Source: Zantedeschia hybrid cultivar (lineage: Eukaryota > Streptophyta > Magnoliopsida > Alismatales > Araceae). From it: a DNA stretch of 64,000 nucleotides. Under the pieces are notes generated by a model. That model did no database searches. It was not told the DNA's origin and saw nothing but the letters and a program-made list of their open reading frames with translations. Shown here piece by piece: positions 1-10,521 of the stretch. Each line of letters opens with the position of its first letter. Positions within the stretch are counted from its first letter, which is position 1. Both the position numbers and the translations under genes were made by a program. The stretch is from contig JARZZO010000011.1 of assembly GCA_030544215.1 (NCBI GenBank), positions 43,553,001-43,617,000 on the forward strand, given 5' to 3'.

Positions 1-23
1 CTCAATTCGTCCATTTGCACCAA
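1..23 (-). pseudogene. Copia-A reverse transcriptase, fragment left of the Athila-1 insertion
   Basis: Read on the minus strand these bases encode GANGRIE, which continues the KRKIG that ends at 10522 on the far side of Athila-1. The aligned segment of Copia-B (about 21500) reads KRKIGADGRID. The RT gene of Copia-A is therefore split here by the insertion, and the rest of its RT, RNase H and 3' LTR lie left of the window. The last five bases (19-23, accaa) are one copy of the Athila-1 target-site duplication. Confidence 0.8.
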
Positions 24-1397
24 TGATAAGTTGATAATTTTGATCATTTAAAACGGAAATCACACGCATCATACTCACAGTTTTATGTGTAAAATAGTAT
101 GGAATGATAGATAATTTTGCACCGGTCCCAACGGTACTAATTTCGTTAAATTCTGAGTTAAAACATCATCATTTCATGCAATGGCGGTTTTCTCAGCAAA
201 ATCGAGATAAAATAATTTATTTAAGCAGAAATGTAATTTAATTTATGATAATATCCTAATTTGCATTTATTTTATTTGAACAGGACATGAAGAAGATGCA
301 GTGCAATTGGCTAAGTTTCTAGTCGTTTGTGGGAAGGACGGGAGTTCGAATTCCAGCAAAATCGGCTTTACTTTGGCAAAAATACTAAAGTAGAGGTAAA
401 AGGGTCGTTTGCTACCCTAAATGGTTGCCATAATTCTTACCTAAGAAGAGAACAAGAGGAGTCAGCCGCCATCCACTTTCTCCCTTTCTTTATTTTAAAA
501 TTCTCTCTCCCTTTTTAAAAGGTCTCTATTTCCTTCCTTCTCTCTCTCTCTCCTATTTTTTTTTCTTCTTCTCCTTCCTACCTTCTCTCCCTCTCTCTCA
601 CTCCCTCTCTCTACTACAGTACCTGTGAGTACTGTAGCTACAGTACCATGGGACTGTAGCAGCCCCTCTCTCTCTAGCTTTTGTTCTCTCTCTCTTTCGC
701 TCTCTCTCTCTCTCTACATCTCTCTCAAACCAGCAGCTGCTAGGGCAAGAGGTAGACTCGAGGCACTGTAACTAACCACTGGAAGAAGTCTAGGGCTACC
801 AAAGATCCGCGTGAAGGGCTACGACGGCTGCAAGCACCAATTTTCTCTCTCCATCGCCTCTCTCTAGTTTTTGAGTTCTGCATGTTACACTATATTTCGA
901 ATACTTTTTGTAAAAGTTTCCTTATGAAAGTCATGTTATTTTTCAATGTTAAATGTCTTTATAAAATTTCATATAGTTATGTTAATGAATGACAGTATCT
1001 CCTTTGAAAAAAGTGATCTTTTCTCCCCCTTTTCGTTCTACAACTTTTATTTTTTATTCTGTTGACACTACTCAAACTTTATATTCTACTTTTAATTAGT
1101 ATTTTAGAGATAGTCTTAGTTTAGTAAATTGTCTGATTATACTCGTTTAGGGGTGCTCCTTTTGTGAGTTCATAGTAAGTCCGGTTAGTTTCAATTGTTA
1201 TTTATTAAATCATCATGCTCCATCTTCTTTCTTCTCTGTTTTTCCTCTAAAAAAAACCAAGGTTTTCAAATTTAAAAATCTATTTCCCTGTGGATTCAAT
1301 TCGGACTCACCATTGCTATTGTTAACATTCAATTTGAATAAGCCGATTAATTTAGATTGTTAGCTTTGATTTTTAATGACACAATCTTAAGCTATCA
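24..1397 (+). repeat. Athila-1 5' LTR
   Basis: It begins TGATAAGTTG and ends AGCTATCA, and repeats at 9158-10521 with scattered substitutions and small indels. It contains a pyrimidine-rich tract (about 535-720) interrupted by two CTACAGT/ACTGTAG inverted repeats (614-637 and 638-659). Short frames inside (for example 327-518) are not conserved genes. It should carry promoter, transcription start and polyadenylation signals, which I could not place. Confidence 0.93.
614..659. repeat. Paired CTACAGTAC inverted repeats in the Athila-1 5' LTR
   Basis: 614-637 has arms CTACAGTAC and GTACTGTAG around a 6-nt centre. 638-659 has arms CTACAGT and ACTGTAG. The equivalent in the 3' LTR is 9754-9777 and following. 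Athila-2 has the same pair as longer, perfect palindromes. Confidence 0.8.
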
Positions 1398-1402
1398 ATT
1401 TT

Positions 1403-1420
1403 TGGTGCTGTTACCGGAGA
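1403..1420 (+). other. Athila-1 primer binding site (tRNA-Asp type)
   Basis: TGGTGCTGTTACCGGAGA lies five bases after the LTR. It differs from the Athila-2 site (TGGCGCCGTTGCTGGGGA, sense strand) at a few positions, nearly all C-to-T or G-to-A. The 3' end of plant tRNA-Asp is the known primer for Athila-type elements. Confidence 0.75.
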
Positions 1421-2399
1421 TTTAAATTTTTAATTTTTATTATTTTGGATTTAGTGTAATTATTCTTTAACTAACCTCCTTTTTTTTCTTATTTTTGTAG
1501 GTGCATTGAAAATAAAAATAAATGAAAATCGAAATCGTTGGTAAGTGTGTTCCAACATTCCCTTTTTCATTTTCATTATTTTAGTTAGTTTCTTTTTTTG
1601 TAGTTTCTAATTTAGATAGGTTTTCATTAACTAAAAGAAGAAAATTCAAATTCAAATTTAAAAATTGTCATTCCAAGATTAGAAACCATCCATGTTAGGC
1701 ATTCATCATTTTAGGAAAGCATGAGTTAGTTTCTTTTCATAGTCATTTCTATTTTTTGTTGAAGATTACAGGGGAAAGGTACGTGTTTCATCTATAGCAT
1801 GCCATTCATGATTGCATCATTGCGGGGGAAAGGTACGTGTTTCATCTATAGCATGTCATTCATGATTGCATCAAACACCTCTTGCTTGATTTGACTGTTG
1901 CATTGCATTGAAAAAAAAAAAAAAAAGACTTTTAAGGGCAATTCCCATAACAACATAAGGTGGGGATTTCATCACCCTTCCTTAGCCCACGAATCACCTT
2001 CCTTGTATTGTCATTTCATAATCCACTAAAAGCAAGTCAAAAAGGACTCTAGGGTTCACACTGTGAGTGGTTTAAATTTCGGATTGCCTCCATTTTTGGC
2101 AACGGTGTCTAGGCTAGAGGTTAAATGGCAAACGCCTAAGCGGGAAAGTGGTTTCTTAATTAGGTCCCTACGAAAGTTAGGAGAGCCTCCCACTACCCCA
2201 CCTCTTACCTGGCCATTGACTGATTGTGGTTGTGACTCGAGGTGGACCCCATTCACCTTGTGAGGAAATTCACATAGAAGTCTAGGTCAACCTTAGGTCA
2301 TTAGGTTAAGATTGTTTGACAAATTGTTTTCATATTAAAAAAAAAAGGGTGAAAGAAAAATAAAATATAAATCCTTCTTCTCTCTCTTCCTCCCAGTGT
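1421..2399 (+). other. Athila-1 untranslated leader
   Basis: There is no supported gene. A 54-bp tandem duplication lies at 1771-1878, beginning GGGGAAAGGTACG in each copy. The segment at about 2050-2260 (two antiparallel frames of about 66 codons) matches the Athila-2 leader near 39320-39530 on the opposite strand, so it is conserved leader RNA rather than a shared protein. Confidence 0.7.
1771..1878 (+). repeat. 54-bp tandem duplication in the Athila-1 leader
   Basis: Two head-to-tail copies start at 1771 and 1825, with a few differences. The Athila-2 leader does not show the doubling, so it probably arose by slippage in this copy or lineage. Confidence 0.8.
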
Positions 2400-4374
2400 A
2401 TGCAAGGTAGGAGATCTCAAATCCCTAATCTTCTAGGACCGATTGCTGAAATTGAGAGAATAATCCATCACAGAAACCCACCGCAATATCAAATGGCCGA
2501 TAATCATGATCCACCGAAGCAAATAAAGGATTATTTCATCCCAAATCAATATCAACCTTCATCTTGTATTCACCTTCCTCAGAATTTGGCCAATCAATAT
2601 GAAATTAAATCAAGTACCATTCAGATGCTCCCATCTTTTTATGGGAATACCAATGAAGATCCTTATAAACATCTAGATGAATTTCTAGAAATCTGTTCCA
2701 TAGTGAAAATCCAGAATTTCACTGATGATGCCCTTAAGTTGACCCTATTCCCCTTCTCATTGAAGGATAAGGCCAAATATTGGCTAGGGACTATAAGAAG
2801 GCCCATTAGGACATGGGAAGAAAGGCAAAAAGAATTTCTCAAAAAGTTCTATCCCATAGGGCAGACCAATACCATGAGAAGGGCTATCACGGGGTTTTAC
2901 CCAAGCTCCTGAGGAATTAATTCATGAATCGTGGGAAAGGTTAAAAGAATTGCTTCGAAAAAGGCCTGTATCATGGGCTATCTAAGTGGCAAATCGTACA
3001 AGCATTCTATGAAGGATTGTCTGAACAGTTCAGACAAATGGTAGATGCCTCATATGGAGGGGTATTTATGATGAAAAATGAAGATGAGGCGTATGATTTA
3101 TTTGAGATGTTAGGTGAACATTCCATCAATCATGCCTCCTTATCATCTTATGAGAGGTCTGTTGGGCCATCTAAACGGGCCAGAATATATTAACTTAAGA
3201 CTCGTGGAGAGCCCGAATCAAGAATGGACATTAATTTGATCAATCAAAAATTGGATAAGGTAGACATCTTAACTCAAAAGTTAGATCAACTCTTGGCCTT
3301 AAACAAATAAGAACCTACCTAATCTATCCAACACCATCTAGTCCATACGAGGGCCCACCTTCCATCTCTCATGATCTTTGTACTTTGTGCGCAAGTCCGG
3401 CCCATCAAGTGAATGACTGTCTAACTGTGGCCCAATTATCACCATTCATTCAAGAACAAGTTCAGGCTGCTCAAGGGTTCTCCAGGCCTGGTAACGATCC
3501 ATTCTCCAACACTTATAACTCCGGCTAGAGGAACCACCCTAATTTTGGATGGAAAAATCAACAGGTCCCATTGTAAATGCCTAATCCTCCCATGCATCAA
3601 GCCCAAAAGCCCCATAACTCCTTTCAACATCAACCCAACTTCTACGGAAATTTGCATGCTAGGAGACCACAGGCTCCATTCTCTCAAGCCCAATTCTCTC
3701 AACTAGCCCACTATCAATCCTTTCAATCAGGGCAATCCACCCAATATCCTCCTCCACCACCTTACCAACAACCCCCTCACCCCAATTTTGATGATAAATT
3801 CACGCAGCTCCAACAACTTATCTTGACTCAACAACAATCCATTTCTAAGTTGGAGAGTCAAATGGGGAAATTAGCTGAGGCCGCTATGAGGAGGGAAATG
3901 GGCCAACTTCCTAGTCAACCCATTGCCAATCCGAGGAATCAACCTCTAGGTTTTCCACCCCAATCGGGCTTTTTACCTCAACCTGGCCCATTATCACAAC
4001 CTAAAGGGCCACAATTCGAGAATGCTAAAGCTATTTCAGCCCTTAGAAGTAGGAAAAGTTTGGAGAACCCACAAATGGATGGGGAGGTGGCAGAAGGTTC
4101 TACTAATGGGTCTCAGGAAATTAAAAGTGAGAGTGAGGCTAAACCCAATATGGAGAAGTTGGGGGGGGGGATCCGAAAGGAAAAAGAAAGTTGGATGAAG
4201 GCCCAAGTTCATATCAACCACGGGTGCCATTCCCCAATGCTTTACTACCCAAGTCCAATGCCAGGAAGAAACTGGCCCAGAATGAGGAGTTACTGGAATT
4301 ATTCAAACAAGTTCAGATTAATATTCCACTCCTCGATGCCATCAAGCATGTGCCAGCTTATACTAAGTTCCTAA
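2400..4374 (+). pseudogene. Athila-1 gag (broken)
   Basis: The capsid-like part starts at the ATG at 2400. It contains the LTLFPFSLKDKAKYWL block and the following WEERQKEFLKKFYP block characteristic of retrotransposon gag. The frame shifts near 2890, and the downstream frame carries several stops (about 2985, 3190, 3310). The Gln/Pro-rich C-terminal part resumes in another frame at 3577 and has the QLILTQQQSISKLESQMGKL coiled stretch (about 3800-3870). Athila-2 keeps only the counterpart of this C-terminal part. No CCHC knuckle is clear. The product would assemble the retrotransposon particle. Confidence 0.85.
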
Positions 4375-4379
4375 AAGAA

Positions 4380-4751
4380 TTGTGCACGTCGAGAAGGGAA
4401 CCAAGATTGGCTCCCGAAAAAGTTGGACTCTCGGAGGACGTTAGTGTAATTTTGATGAACCATCTGCCTAAGAAGCTCAAGGACCCTGGGGCACCTTTAA
4501 TCTCATGTGACATAGGTGGAGTCACATTAAATAGAGCCCTATTAGATTTAGGTGCTAGTGTGAACCTACTACCAACCGCTATTTATGAGAAATTCGATAT
4601 TGGGGAACTAAAGCCTACATCCATCGTCTTGCAGTGGGTAGATAGATCTGTGAAAATTCTATGGGGACTCATTGAGGATGTTATTATAAAAGTACATGAT
4701 TGCTACTTCCCCGTGGATTTTTTTATTCTGGATATGGCCTCACCTGAGTAA
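4380..4751 (+). pseudogene. Athila-1 aspartic protease
   Basis: This is the C-terminal part of the open frame 4191-4751. DLGASVNLLP at 4545-4574 is the active-site loop; Athila proteases use DLGAS where many others have DTGAS. WVDRSVK and the VHDCYFPVDFFILDM strand follow as in this family. The frame ends at a TGA just after the domain, and the polyprotein link to RT is in other frames. It would mature Gag-Pol. Confidence 0.85.
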
Positions 4752-5017
4752 CTCATTCACACCTCGATCATCTTAAGACGTCCATTCTTAGCCACCGCCA
4801 AAGCTAATATTAATTGTGAAACTAGCATGATGGACATATCCTTTGAGGGTCAAAAGGTCAAAATTAATGTCTTCAAGGCATCCCAATACCTGCGTCACGA
4901 AGAAGAGTGCCATACCATTGATATCTTGGATAATTTGATTGACGAGAATTCGGTGCTCACTCATGACCATCTAGAAGAAGCCAATGCTTTAAAAGATTCT
5001 CCCAGCCCATTAACATT

Positions 5018-6242
5018 TTGGCCCAACCTTTACCAGCCTTACAGTCTGAGCCTGCTTTGCCATCCTTAGAGGACCCTCCTGAGCTTGAACTCAAGCCATT
5101 ACCTGAGTCTCTCAAGTATATCTTCTTGGGCCCGAACAAAACTCTCCCGATCATCATTGCGGCAAATCTCACATCGCCGCAGGAGGCCCAATTAACCAAG
5201 GTCCTCAAAGACCACAAGGATGCCATTGGATGGTCGGTGGCCGATTTAAAGGGAATTAGCCCGTCCATTTGCATGCATCACATCTATATGGAAGAGAATT
5301 CTAAGCCCAGTCGGGAGATGCAAAGGCGGCTTAACTCAAAAATGAAAGAGGTGGTTAAGAAAGAGGTTGTGAAATGGCTGGATGCAGGTATCATTTACCC
5401 CCATATCGGATAGCAAATGGGTCAGCCCAACCCAAGTAGTACCAAAGAAGTCCGGATTGATGGTTATCAAGAATGATCAGGGGGAGGAGGTACCTACTAG
5501 GGCCACTATGGGATGGAGAGTGTGCATTGATTACCAAAAGCTGAATCTCATGACTAAGAATGATCACTTTCCACTCCCGTTCATGGATCAGATTCTGAAA
5601 AGGTTATCAGGCCAGAAGTACTTTTGCTTTTTAGATGGATACTCCGAGTACAATCAAGTGGCTACTTACCCAGAAGATCAAGAAAAGACCACCTTTACGT
5701 GCCCTTATAGCACGTTTGCTTTCAGGAGAATGCCATTTGGATTATGCAATGCACCAGCCACATTTCAATGATGCATGATGGCTATATTCTCCAATATGGT
5801 GGAAGAGTTCCTCGAAGTTTTCATGGATGATTTTTCGATTTTCGGGGATTCTTTTGAAAATTGCCTGGAGAATCTGAAACAGGTGCTAGCAACATGCATA
5901 GAAACCAACCTGATTCTTAGTTGGGAGAAGAGCCATTTCATGGTTCGAGAGGGTATTGTTCTAGGCCACATTATATCTGAGAGGGGGATAGAGGTAGATA
6001 AAGCTAAGATTGATCTCATATCTAACCTTCCTTTTCCCACTTCTGTCAGACAAATCCGTTCATTTCTTGGCCATGCTGGCTTCTATTGCCGATTTATCCA
6101 AAATTTTTCTCAAATTACCCGACCTCTAACTCTTCTCCTAGCTAAGGATGTCCCATTCCACTTGGGCAAACCTTGTATAAAGGCATTCAATTCTTTGAAG
6201 GATTCGTTGACCAAAGCCTTGATCCTTCAATCTCCTGATTAG
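5018..6242 (+). pseudogene. Athila-1 reverse transcriptase
   Basis: The N-terminal part runs in one frame (5018-5413) and the palm continues in another from 5382. Visible blocks are FCFLDGYSEYNQ (5623 on), PFGLCNAPATFQ and the catalytic FMDD (5823-5831). An in-frame TGA follows PATFQ (5769-5771), where an Arg codon (CGA) is expected, and a TAG at 6240-6242 marks the RNase H boundary, where Trp is expected. It copies the element RNA to cDNA in the particle. The breaks make it inactive. Confidence 0.9.
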
Positions 6243-6245
6243 TCT

Positions 6246-6640
6246 TTGCCCTTTGAAATTATGTGTAATGCCTCCAACTATACTATCGGTGCAGTTCTGG
6301 GACAAAGAATCAACAAGTGTCCCGTAGTGATCTATTATGCAAGTCATACCCTTGCAGATGCTCAAATGAATTATACCACAACAGAAAAAGAATTATTGGT
6401 TGTAGTCTTTGTCCTAGGAAAATTTCGATCTTATCTTTTAGGGACAAAAGTCATAATCTATTCTGATCACTCATGTCTGAAATATCTTCTGACCAAGAAG
6501 GATGCCAAGCCTAGACTCATCAGATGGATCTTACTCCTTCAAGAATCTGATTTAGAAATTCAGGATAAAAAGGGAAATGAGAATGTGGTAGCTGACCACC
6601 TATCCCGAATTCTGATTTCTGAGAGTGAACCAATGACTGA
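6246..6640 (+). pseudogene. Athila-1 RNase H
   Basis: The open frame carries MCNASNYTIGAVLGQ, TTTEKELL and IIYSDHSCLKYLL, the usual RNase H blocks of Ty3/Gypsy. The first catalytic Asp (normally C-D-A-S-D) is Asn here, a G-to-A change, so activity should be lost even though the frame is open. Confidence 0.87.
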
Positions 6641-6799
6641 TTCTTTCCCTGATGAGCATCTATTGGCCATTTCTCACACCATTGCACCTTGGTATGCCCA
6701 TATTGTCAACTATAAGGTATCTAATCAGCTTCCGAAAGGATGGACCAAAAGTGAGAAGGACCGATTCTTCTCTCTGGCGAAGTATTACTTCTGGGAAGA

Positions 6800-7976
6800 G
6801 CATGAACTTTTCAAATTCTGTCCCGATCAAATCATCCGGCGATGTGTCCTGGAGGAAGAACAACAAAGTGTACTGAATTTCTGCCACAATCTTTCTTCTA
6901 GGGGCCACTTCTCGAGAAAGAAAACTGCCGCCAAGGTCCGTCAAAGTGGTTTCTACTGGCCCACACTCTTCAAAGATGCCCATGAGTTCAGCAAAACATA
7001 CCTAAAATGTCAAGTTGTAGGAAATATGGAAAAAAGGGACATGATGCCGCTCAACCAAATCTTAGTGGTTGAAGTTTTTGATGTTTGAGGGATATATTTT
7101 ATGGGACCATTTCCACCTTCGTTTGGTCATGAATATATCTTAGTAGCGGTGAATTATGTCTCTAAATAGATTGAAGTAATAGCTACCCGAACCAATGACC
7201 ATAAAGTGTTCATGAAATTTGTCCAGAAAAATATCTTTTTTCGGTTCGGGTGGCCCAAGGTGATCATAAGTGATGGGGTCACGCATTTCACGAATTCCCA
7301 ATTTTGATCTCTGCTTAAGAAATATGGGATCACTCACAAGCTAGCTACCCCGTATCATCCTCAAACCAGTGGCCAAGTAGAAGTTTCCAATAGAGAAATC
7401 AAGAATATTCTGCAAAACTCCGTTAGGCCTGATAGAAAATATTAGTCTGAAAGATTGGATGATGCTTTGTGGGCCTATCGGACCGCGTATAAAACTCCTA
7501 TTGGCATGTCTCCTTATCGCTTGATTTTTGGAAAGGCTTGCCACCTTCCTGTGAAATTAGAACATAAGGCGTATTGGGCCATCAAACAAGTCAATTTGGA
7601 CCTAGTCCAAGCTGGTACCCACAGGACCCTACAGTTGAGCGAGTTAGAAGAATTACACAATGAAGCCTATGAGAACTTTAAGATCTACAAAGCCAAAACC
7701 AAAGCTTTCCATGATAAACACATTGTGAGGAAATCTTTCTATCAAAATCAAAAAGTTTGGTTATTTAACTCTAGGCTTTGCCTATTCCCAAGGAAACTAA
7801 AATCAAGATGGGATGGGTCATTCCTGGTCATCAAAGCTTTTGACCATAGAGCCATTAAAATCATGGATCCAAAGAATGGATACACATTTACTGTTAATGG
7901 GCAACGATTAAAACCGTTTGTTGAAAATCTTCAAAATAACCCACATGAATCCATGATGCTGAGTGATCCACAATGA
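6800..7976 (+). pseudogene. Athila-1 integrase
   Basis: The zinc-binding part keeps the two His (CHNLSSRGHF), but the first Cys of the C-x2-C pair is Tyr (KTYLKCQ). The core lost its first catalytic Asp (GIYFMGPF). The second (VIISDGVTHF) and the Glu-containing block (SGQVEVSNREIK) remain. Stops at about 7086, 7168, 7303 and 7442 interrupt the frame, most at expected Trp codons. The C-terminal open stretch 7455-7976 holds the conserved DALWAYRTAYKTPIG block and the end of pol. Confidence 0.88.
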
Positions 7977-8200
7977 TTGCATTTTTGTCTGGCTGAAAAC
8001 ATTAAATTTAGCGCTTGTCGGGAGGCAACCTAATATTTTGGAGCAGCTTCTGTTTGTCTTTTCATTTTTAAGCTTTTCTGCAGCAGTCGGCTTTGGTAAA
8101 GTCGCATCTTCATGGCCATAGGTTATTTCTCTCCTTCTCAGTTTTCTTATGGTTAGCAAATATTCTTATTTCTTATGCCATTGAGGACAATGTCAATCAA

Positions 8201-8212
8201 GTTTGGGGGGGG
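8201..8212 (+). other. Internal polypurine-tract-like G run, Athila-1
   Basis: GTTTGGGGGGGG lies directly after CATTGAGGACAATGTCAATCAA, about 950 bp before the 3' LTR. Athila-2 has the same arrangement (about 36903-36936, minus strand). Confidence 0.6.
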
Positions 8213-8674
8213 CAATCAATATGAATTGTTTTAAAAAATCCTTTGAAGAAAACTGATATTTTTCAATGATAAAATGGTTACAATTTTTTTTCACATCCTA
8301 CATAAGTGCCTGGAATCATGCTTCATTAAGTGAATCATAATCCAATCAATTTTATGTTAGTCAAATTAGATAGAGCCTTTAAAGTTCATAATATCCCACT
8401 TCATAAGAAGTCACGACAGGAATGATTTTCACATACACATGGCAACTTAGAATGAGTGAAAGACCTTGAAAATATAAAATTTCTGGAATTAACCTTAAGG
8501 ATAGGACTATCTATTCCATTTTTTTTTTTTTTTTTGGGTTGAACGAAAAGAACGTTAGCATTCGTAATAGGGGACCGACCCACTCAGTACTCTAAAGAGG
8601 TGGTCATTTAAAAAGGGACATTTGTAAACATTAAATGTCAAATAAGGTGTTCAAAGAAAGAGCTAAAGGAAGGT

Positions 8675-8740
8675 AGGTGGTAAAAAGTACGCATCTCCCT
8701 TCAGGCAGTTTAAAGAGAGTAGCAAAAAGTAAGCACTCCC
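8675..8740 (+). other. Two hairpins with a shared AAAAAGTA loop, Athila-1
   Basis: Hairpin 1 (8675-8696): arms AGGTG and CATCT (one G-U pair) around a 12-nt loop containing TAAAAAGTAC. Hairpin 2 (8715-8740): arms GAGAGTA and CACTCCC (two A-C mismatches) around a 12-nt loop GCAAAAAGTAAG. The Athila-2 counterparts are cleaner. Confidence 0.5.
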
Positions 8741-9119
8741 AAAGGCAAATGCGCAACTAAATGAAAAGCCGCGCTTAATGAAAAGTCCTTCACATCAGAA
8801 ATACGACCAAGTCGTAAAAAGTGCTAAGTCGAAGCGGAAGCTGAAAAACGATCCTCTCGGACTGATCGGGAAATCTCTTTTCTCTTCTATCCTCTAGGTA
8901 GTTTTATCTATAGGGTTAGTAAAGGCGAGGATACAATGGAAAGGGCATAAACGAGTTCTAAGCATGCCAACTTACATGCATGATCACCTATCGCGAACCA
9001 AAGTGTAGTGGGAAATGACAACTTTAGCCTAACCGATCAGCCACCATTTAATTAATTGTGATAGATAACTATAAATGAAGCATGATAGTTCATTGTTGTC
9101 CCAATTTGTCTTCTATTTG

Positions 9120-9141
9120 CATTGCTAAGGGACTAGCAATG
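9120..9141 (+). other. Stem-loop just upstream of the Athila-1 polypurine tract
   Basis: Arms CATTGCTA and TAGCAATG (8 bp, perfect) enclose AGGGAC. It is identical in Athila-2 (35935-35956). Confidence 0.75.
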
Positions 9142-9144
9142 AGT

Positions 9145-9157
9145 AAGTTGGGGGGTG
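9145..9157 (+). other. Athila-1 polypurine tract
   Basis: AAGTTGGGGGGTG abuts the 3' LTR and would prime plus-strand DNA synthesis. Confidence 0.85.
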
Positions 9158-10521
9158 TGATAAGTTGATAATTTTTTATCATTTAAAAGGGCAATCGCAT
9201 GCATCATACTCACATTTTTATGTGTAAAATAGCATGGAATGATAGATAATTTTGTACCGGTCCCAACGGTACTAATTTCGTTAAATTCTGAGTTAAAAGC
9301 ATCATCATTTCATGCAATTGCGGTTTTCTCAGCAAAACCAAGATAAAATAATTTATTTAAGCATAAATGTAATTTTATTCATGATAATATCCTAACTTAC
9401 ATTTATTTTATATGAACAGGACATGAAGAAGATGTTGTGCAATTGGCTAAGTTTCTGGTTATTTGTGGGAAGGACAGGAGTTCGAATCCCAGCAAAATTG
9501 GCTTTATTTTGGCAAAAATACTAAAGCATGGGTAAAAGGGTCTTTTGCTACCTTAAATGGTTGCCCTAATTCTTACCCAAGAAAAGAACAAGAAGAGCCA
9601 GCCGCCATCCACTTTCTTCATTTCTTTATTTTAAAATTCTCTCTCCCTTTTTAAAAGGTCTCTCTTTCCTTCTCTCTCTCTCCTATTTTTTTTTCTTCTT
9701 CTCCTTCCTACCTTCTCTCCCTCTCTCTCCCTCTCTCTCACTCCCTCTCTCTGCTACAGTACCCGCGAGTACTGTAGCTACAGTACCACAGGACTGTAGC
9801 AGCTCCTCTCTCTCTCTCTCTCTTGCTCTCTCTCTCTACATCTCTCTCAAACTAGCAGATGCCAGGGTAAGAGGTGGACTCGAGGCACTATAACTAACTA
9901 CTGGAAGAAGTCTAGGGGTACCAAAGATCCACGCGAAGGCCTACGACGGCTGCAAGCACCAGTTTTCTCTCTCCATCGCCTCTCTCTCTAGTTTTTGAGT
10001 TCTCCATGTTACACTATATATCGAATACTTTTTGTAAAAGTTTCTTATAAAAGTCATATTATTTTTCAATGTTCAATGTCTCTGTAAAATTTCATACAGT
10101 TCTGTTAATGAATGACAGTAGCGCCTTTGAAAAAAGTGATCTTTTCTCCCTCTTTTTGTTATACAACTTTTATTTTTTATTTTGTTGAAACTACTCAAAC
10201 TTTATATTCTACTTTTAATTAGTGTTTTAGAGGTAGTCTTAGTTTAGTAGATGGTCTGATTATGTTCGTTTAGGGGTGCTCCTTTTGTGAGTTCATAGTA
10301 AGTCCAGTTAGTTTCAATTGTTATTTATTAAATCATCATGTTCCATCTTCTTTCTTCTCTGTTTTTTCTCTAAAAAAATCCAAGGTTTTCAACTTTAAAA
10401 ATCTATTTCCCTGTGGATTCGACTTGGACTCACCATTGCTATTGTTAAAAATTCAATTTGAATGAGCCGATTAATTTAGATTGTTAGTTTTGATTTTTAA
10501 CGACACAATCTTAAGCTATCA
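9158..10521 (+). repeat. Athila-1 3' LTR
   Basis: It begins TGATAAGTTG and ends GCTATCA, followed by the TSD accaa (10522-10526). It is colinear with 24-1397. The palindrome at 9754-9777 has 12-nt arms with one mismatch. Confidence 0.93.

Larger units (their letters stand above)
7977..9157 (+). other. Athila-1 3' non-coding region (no env ORF)
   Basis: No open frame of note is present. Landmarks in order: the GCGCTTGTCGGGAGGCAACC box (8012-8031), an internal G-run after CATTGAGGACAATGTCAAT (about 8178-8212), two hairpins with an AAAAAGTA loop (8675-8696 and 8715-8740), an 8-bp stem-loop (9120-9141) and the polypurine tract. All recur in the same order in Athila-2 (35921-37130, minus strand), although that element lost most coding sequence. 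Confidence 0.8.
24..10521 (+). mobile_element. Athila-1: Ty3/Gypsy Athila-type LTR retrotransposon, complete but inactivated
   Basis: Two LTRs of about 1.37 kb (24-1397 and 9158-10521) begin TG and end CA and flank a gag-pol interior. Exact 5-bp TSDs accaa lie at 19-23 and 10522-10526. A tRNA-Asp-like primer binding site follows the 5' LTR and a polypurine tract precedes the 3' LTR. The order is gag, aspartic protease, RT, RNase H, integrase. The protease DLGAS motif, the FMDD motif of RT, the tRNA-Asp primer site and the box GGGAGGCAACC after integrase fit the Athila lineage. There is no env-like ORF in 7977-9157. The copy is dead: frameshifts and stops occur in every domain. It sits in the RT of Copia-A in the opposite orientation. 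Confidence 0.93.

Noticed and set aside
7977..9157. env-like third ORF expected in some Athila elements
   Set aside because: No frame of useful length and no membrane segments; both Athila copies have only conserved non-coding blocks here.
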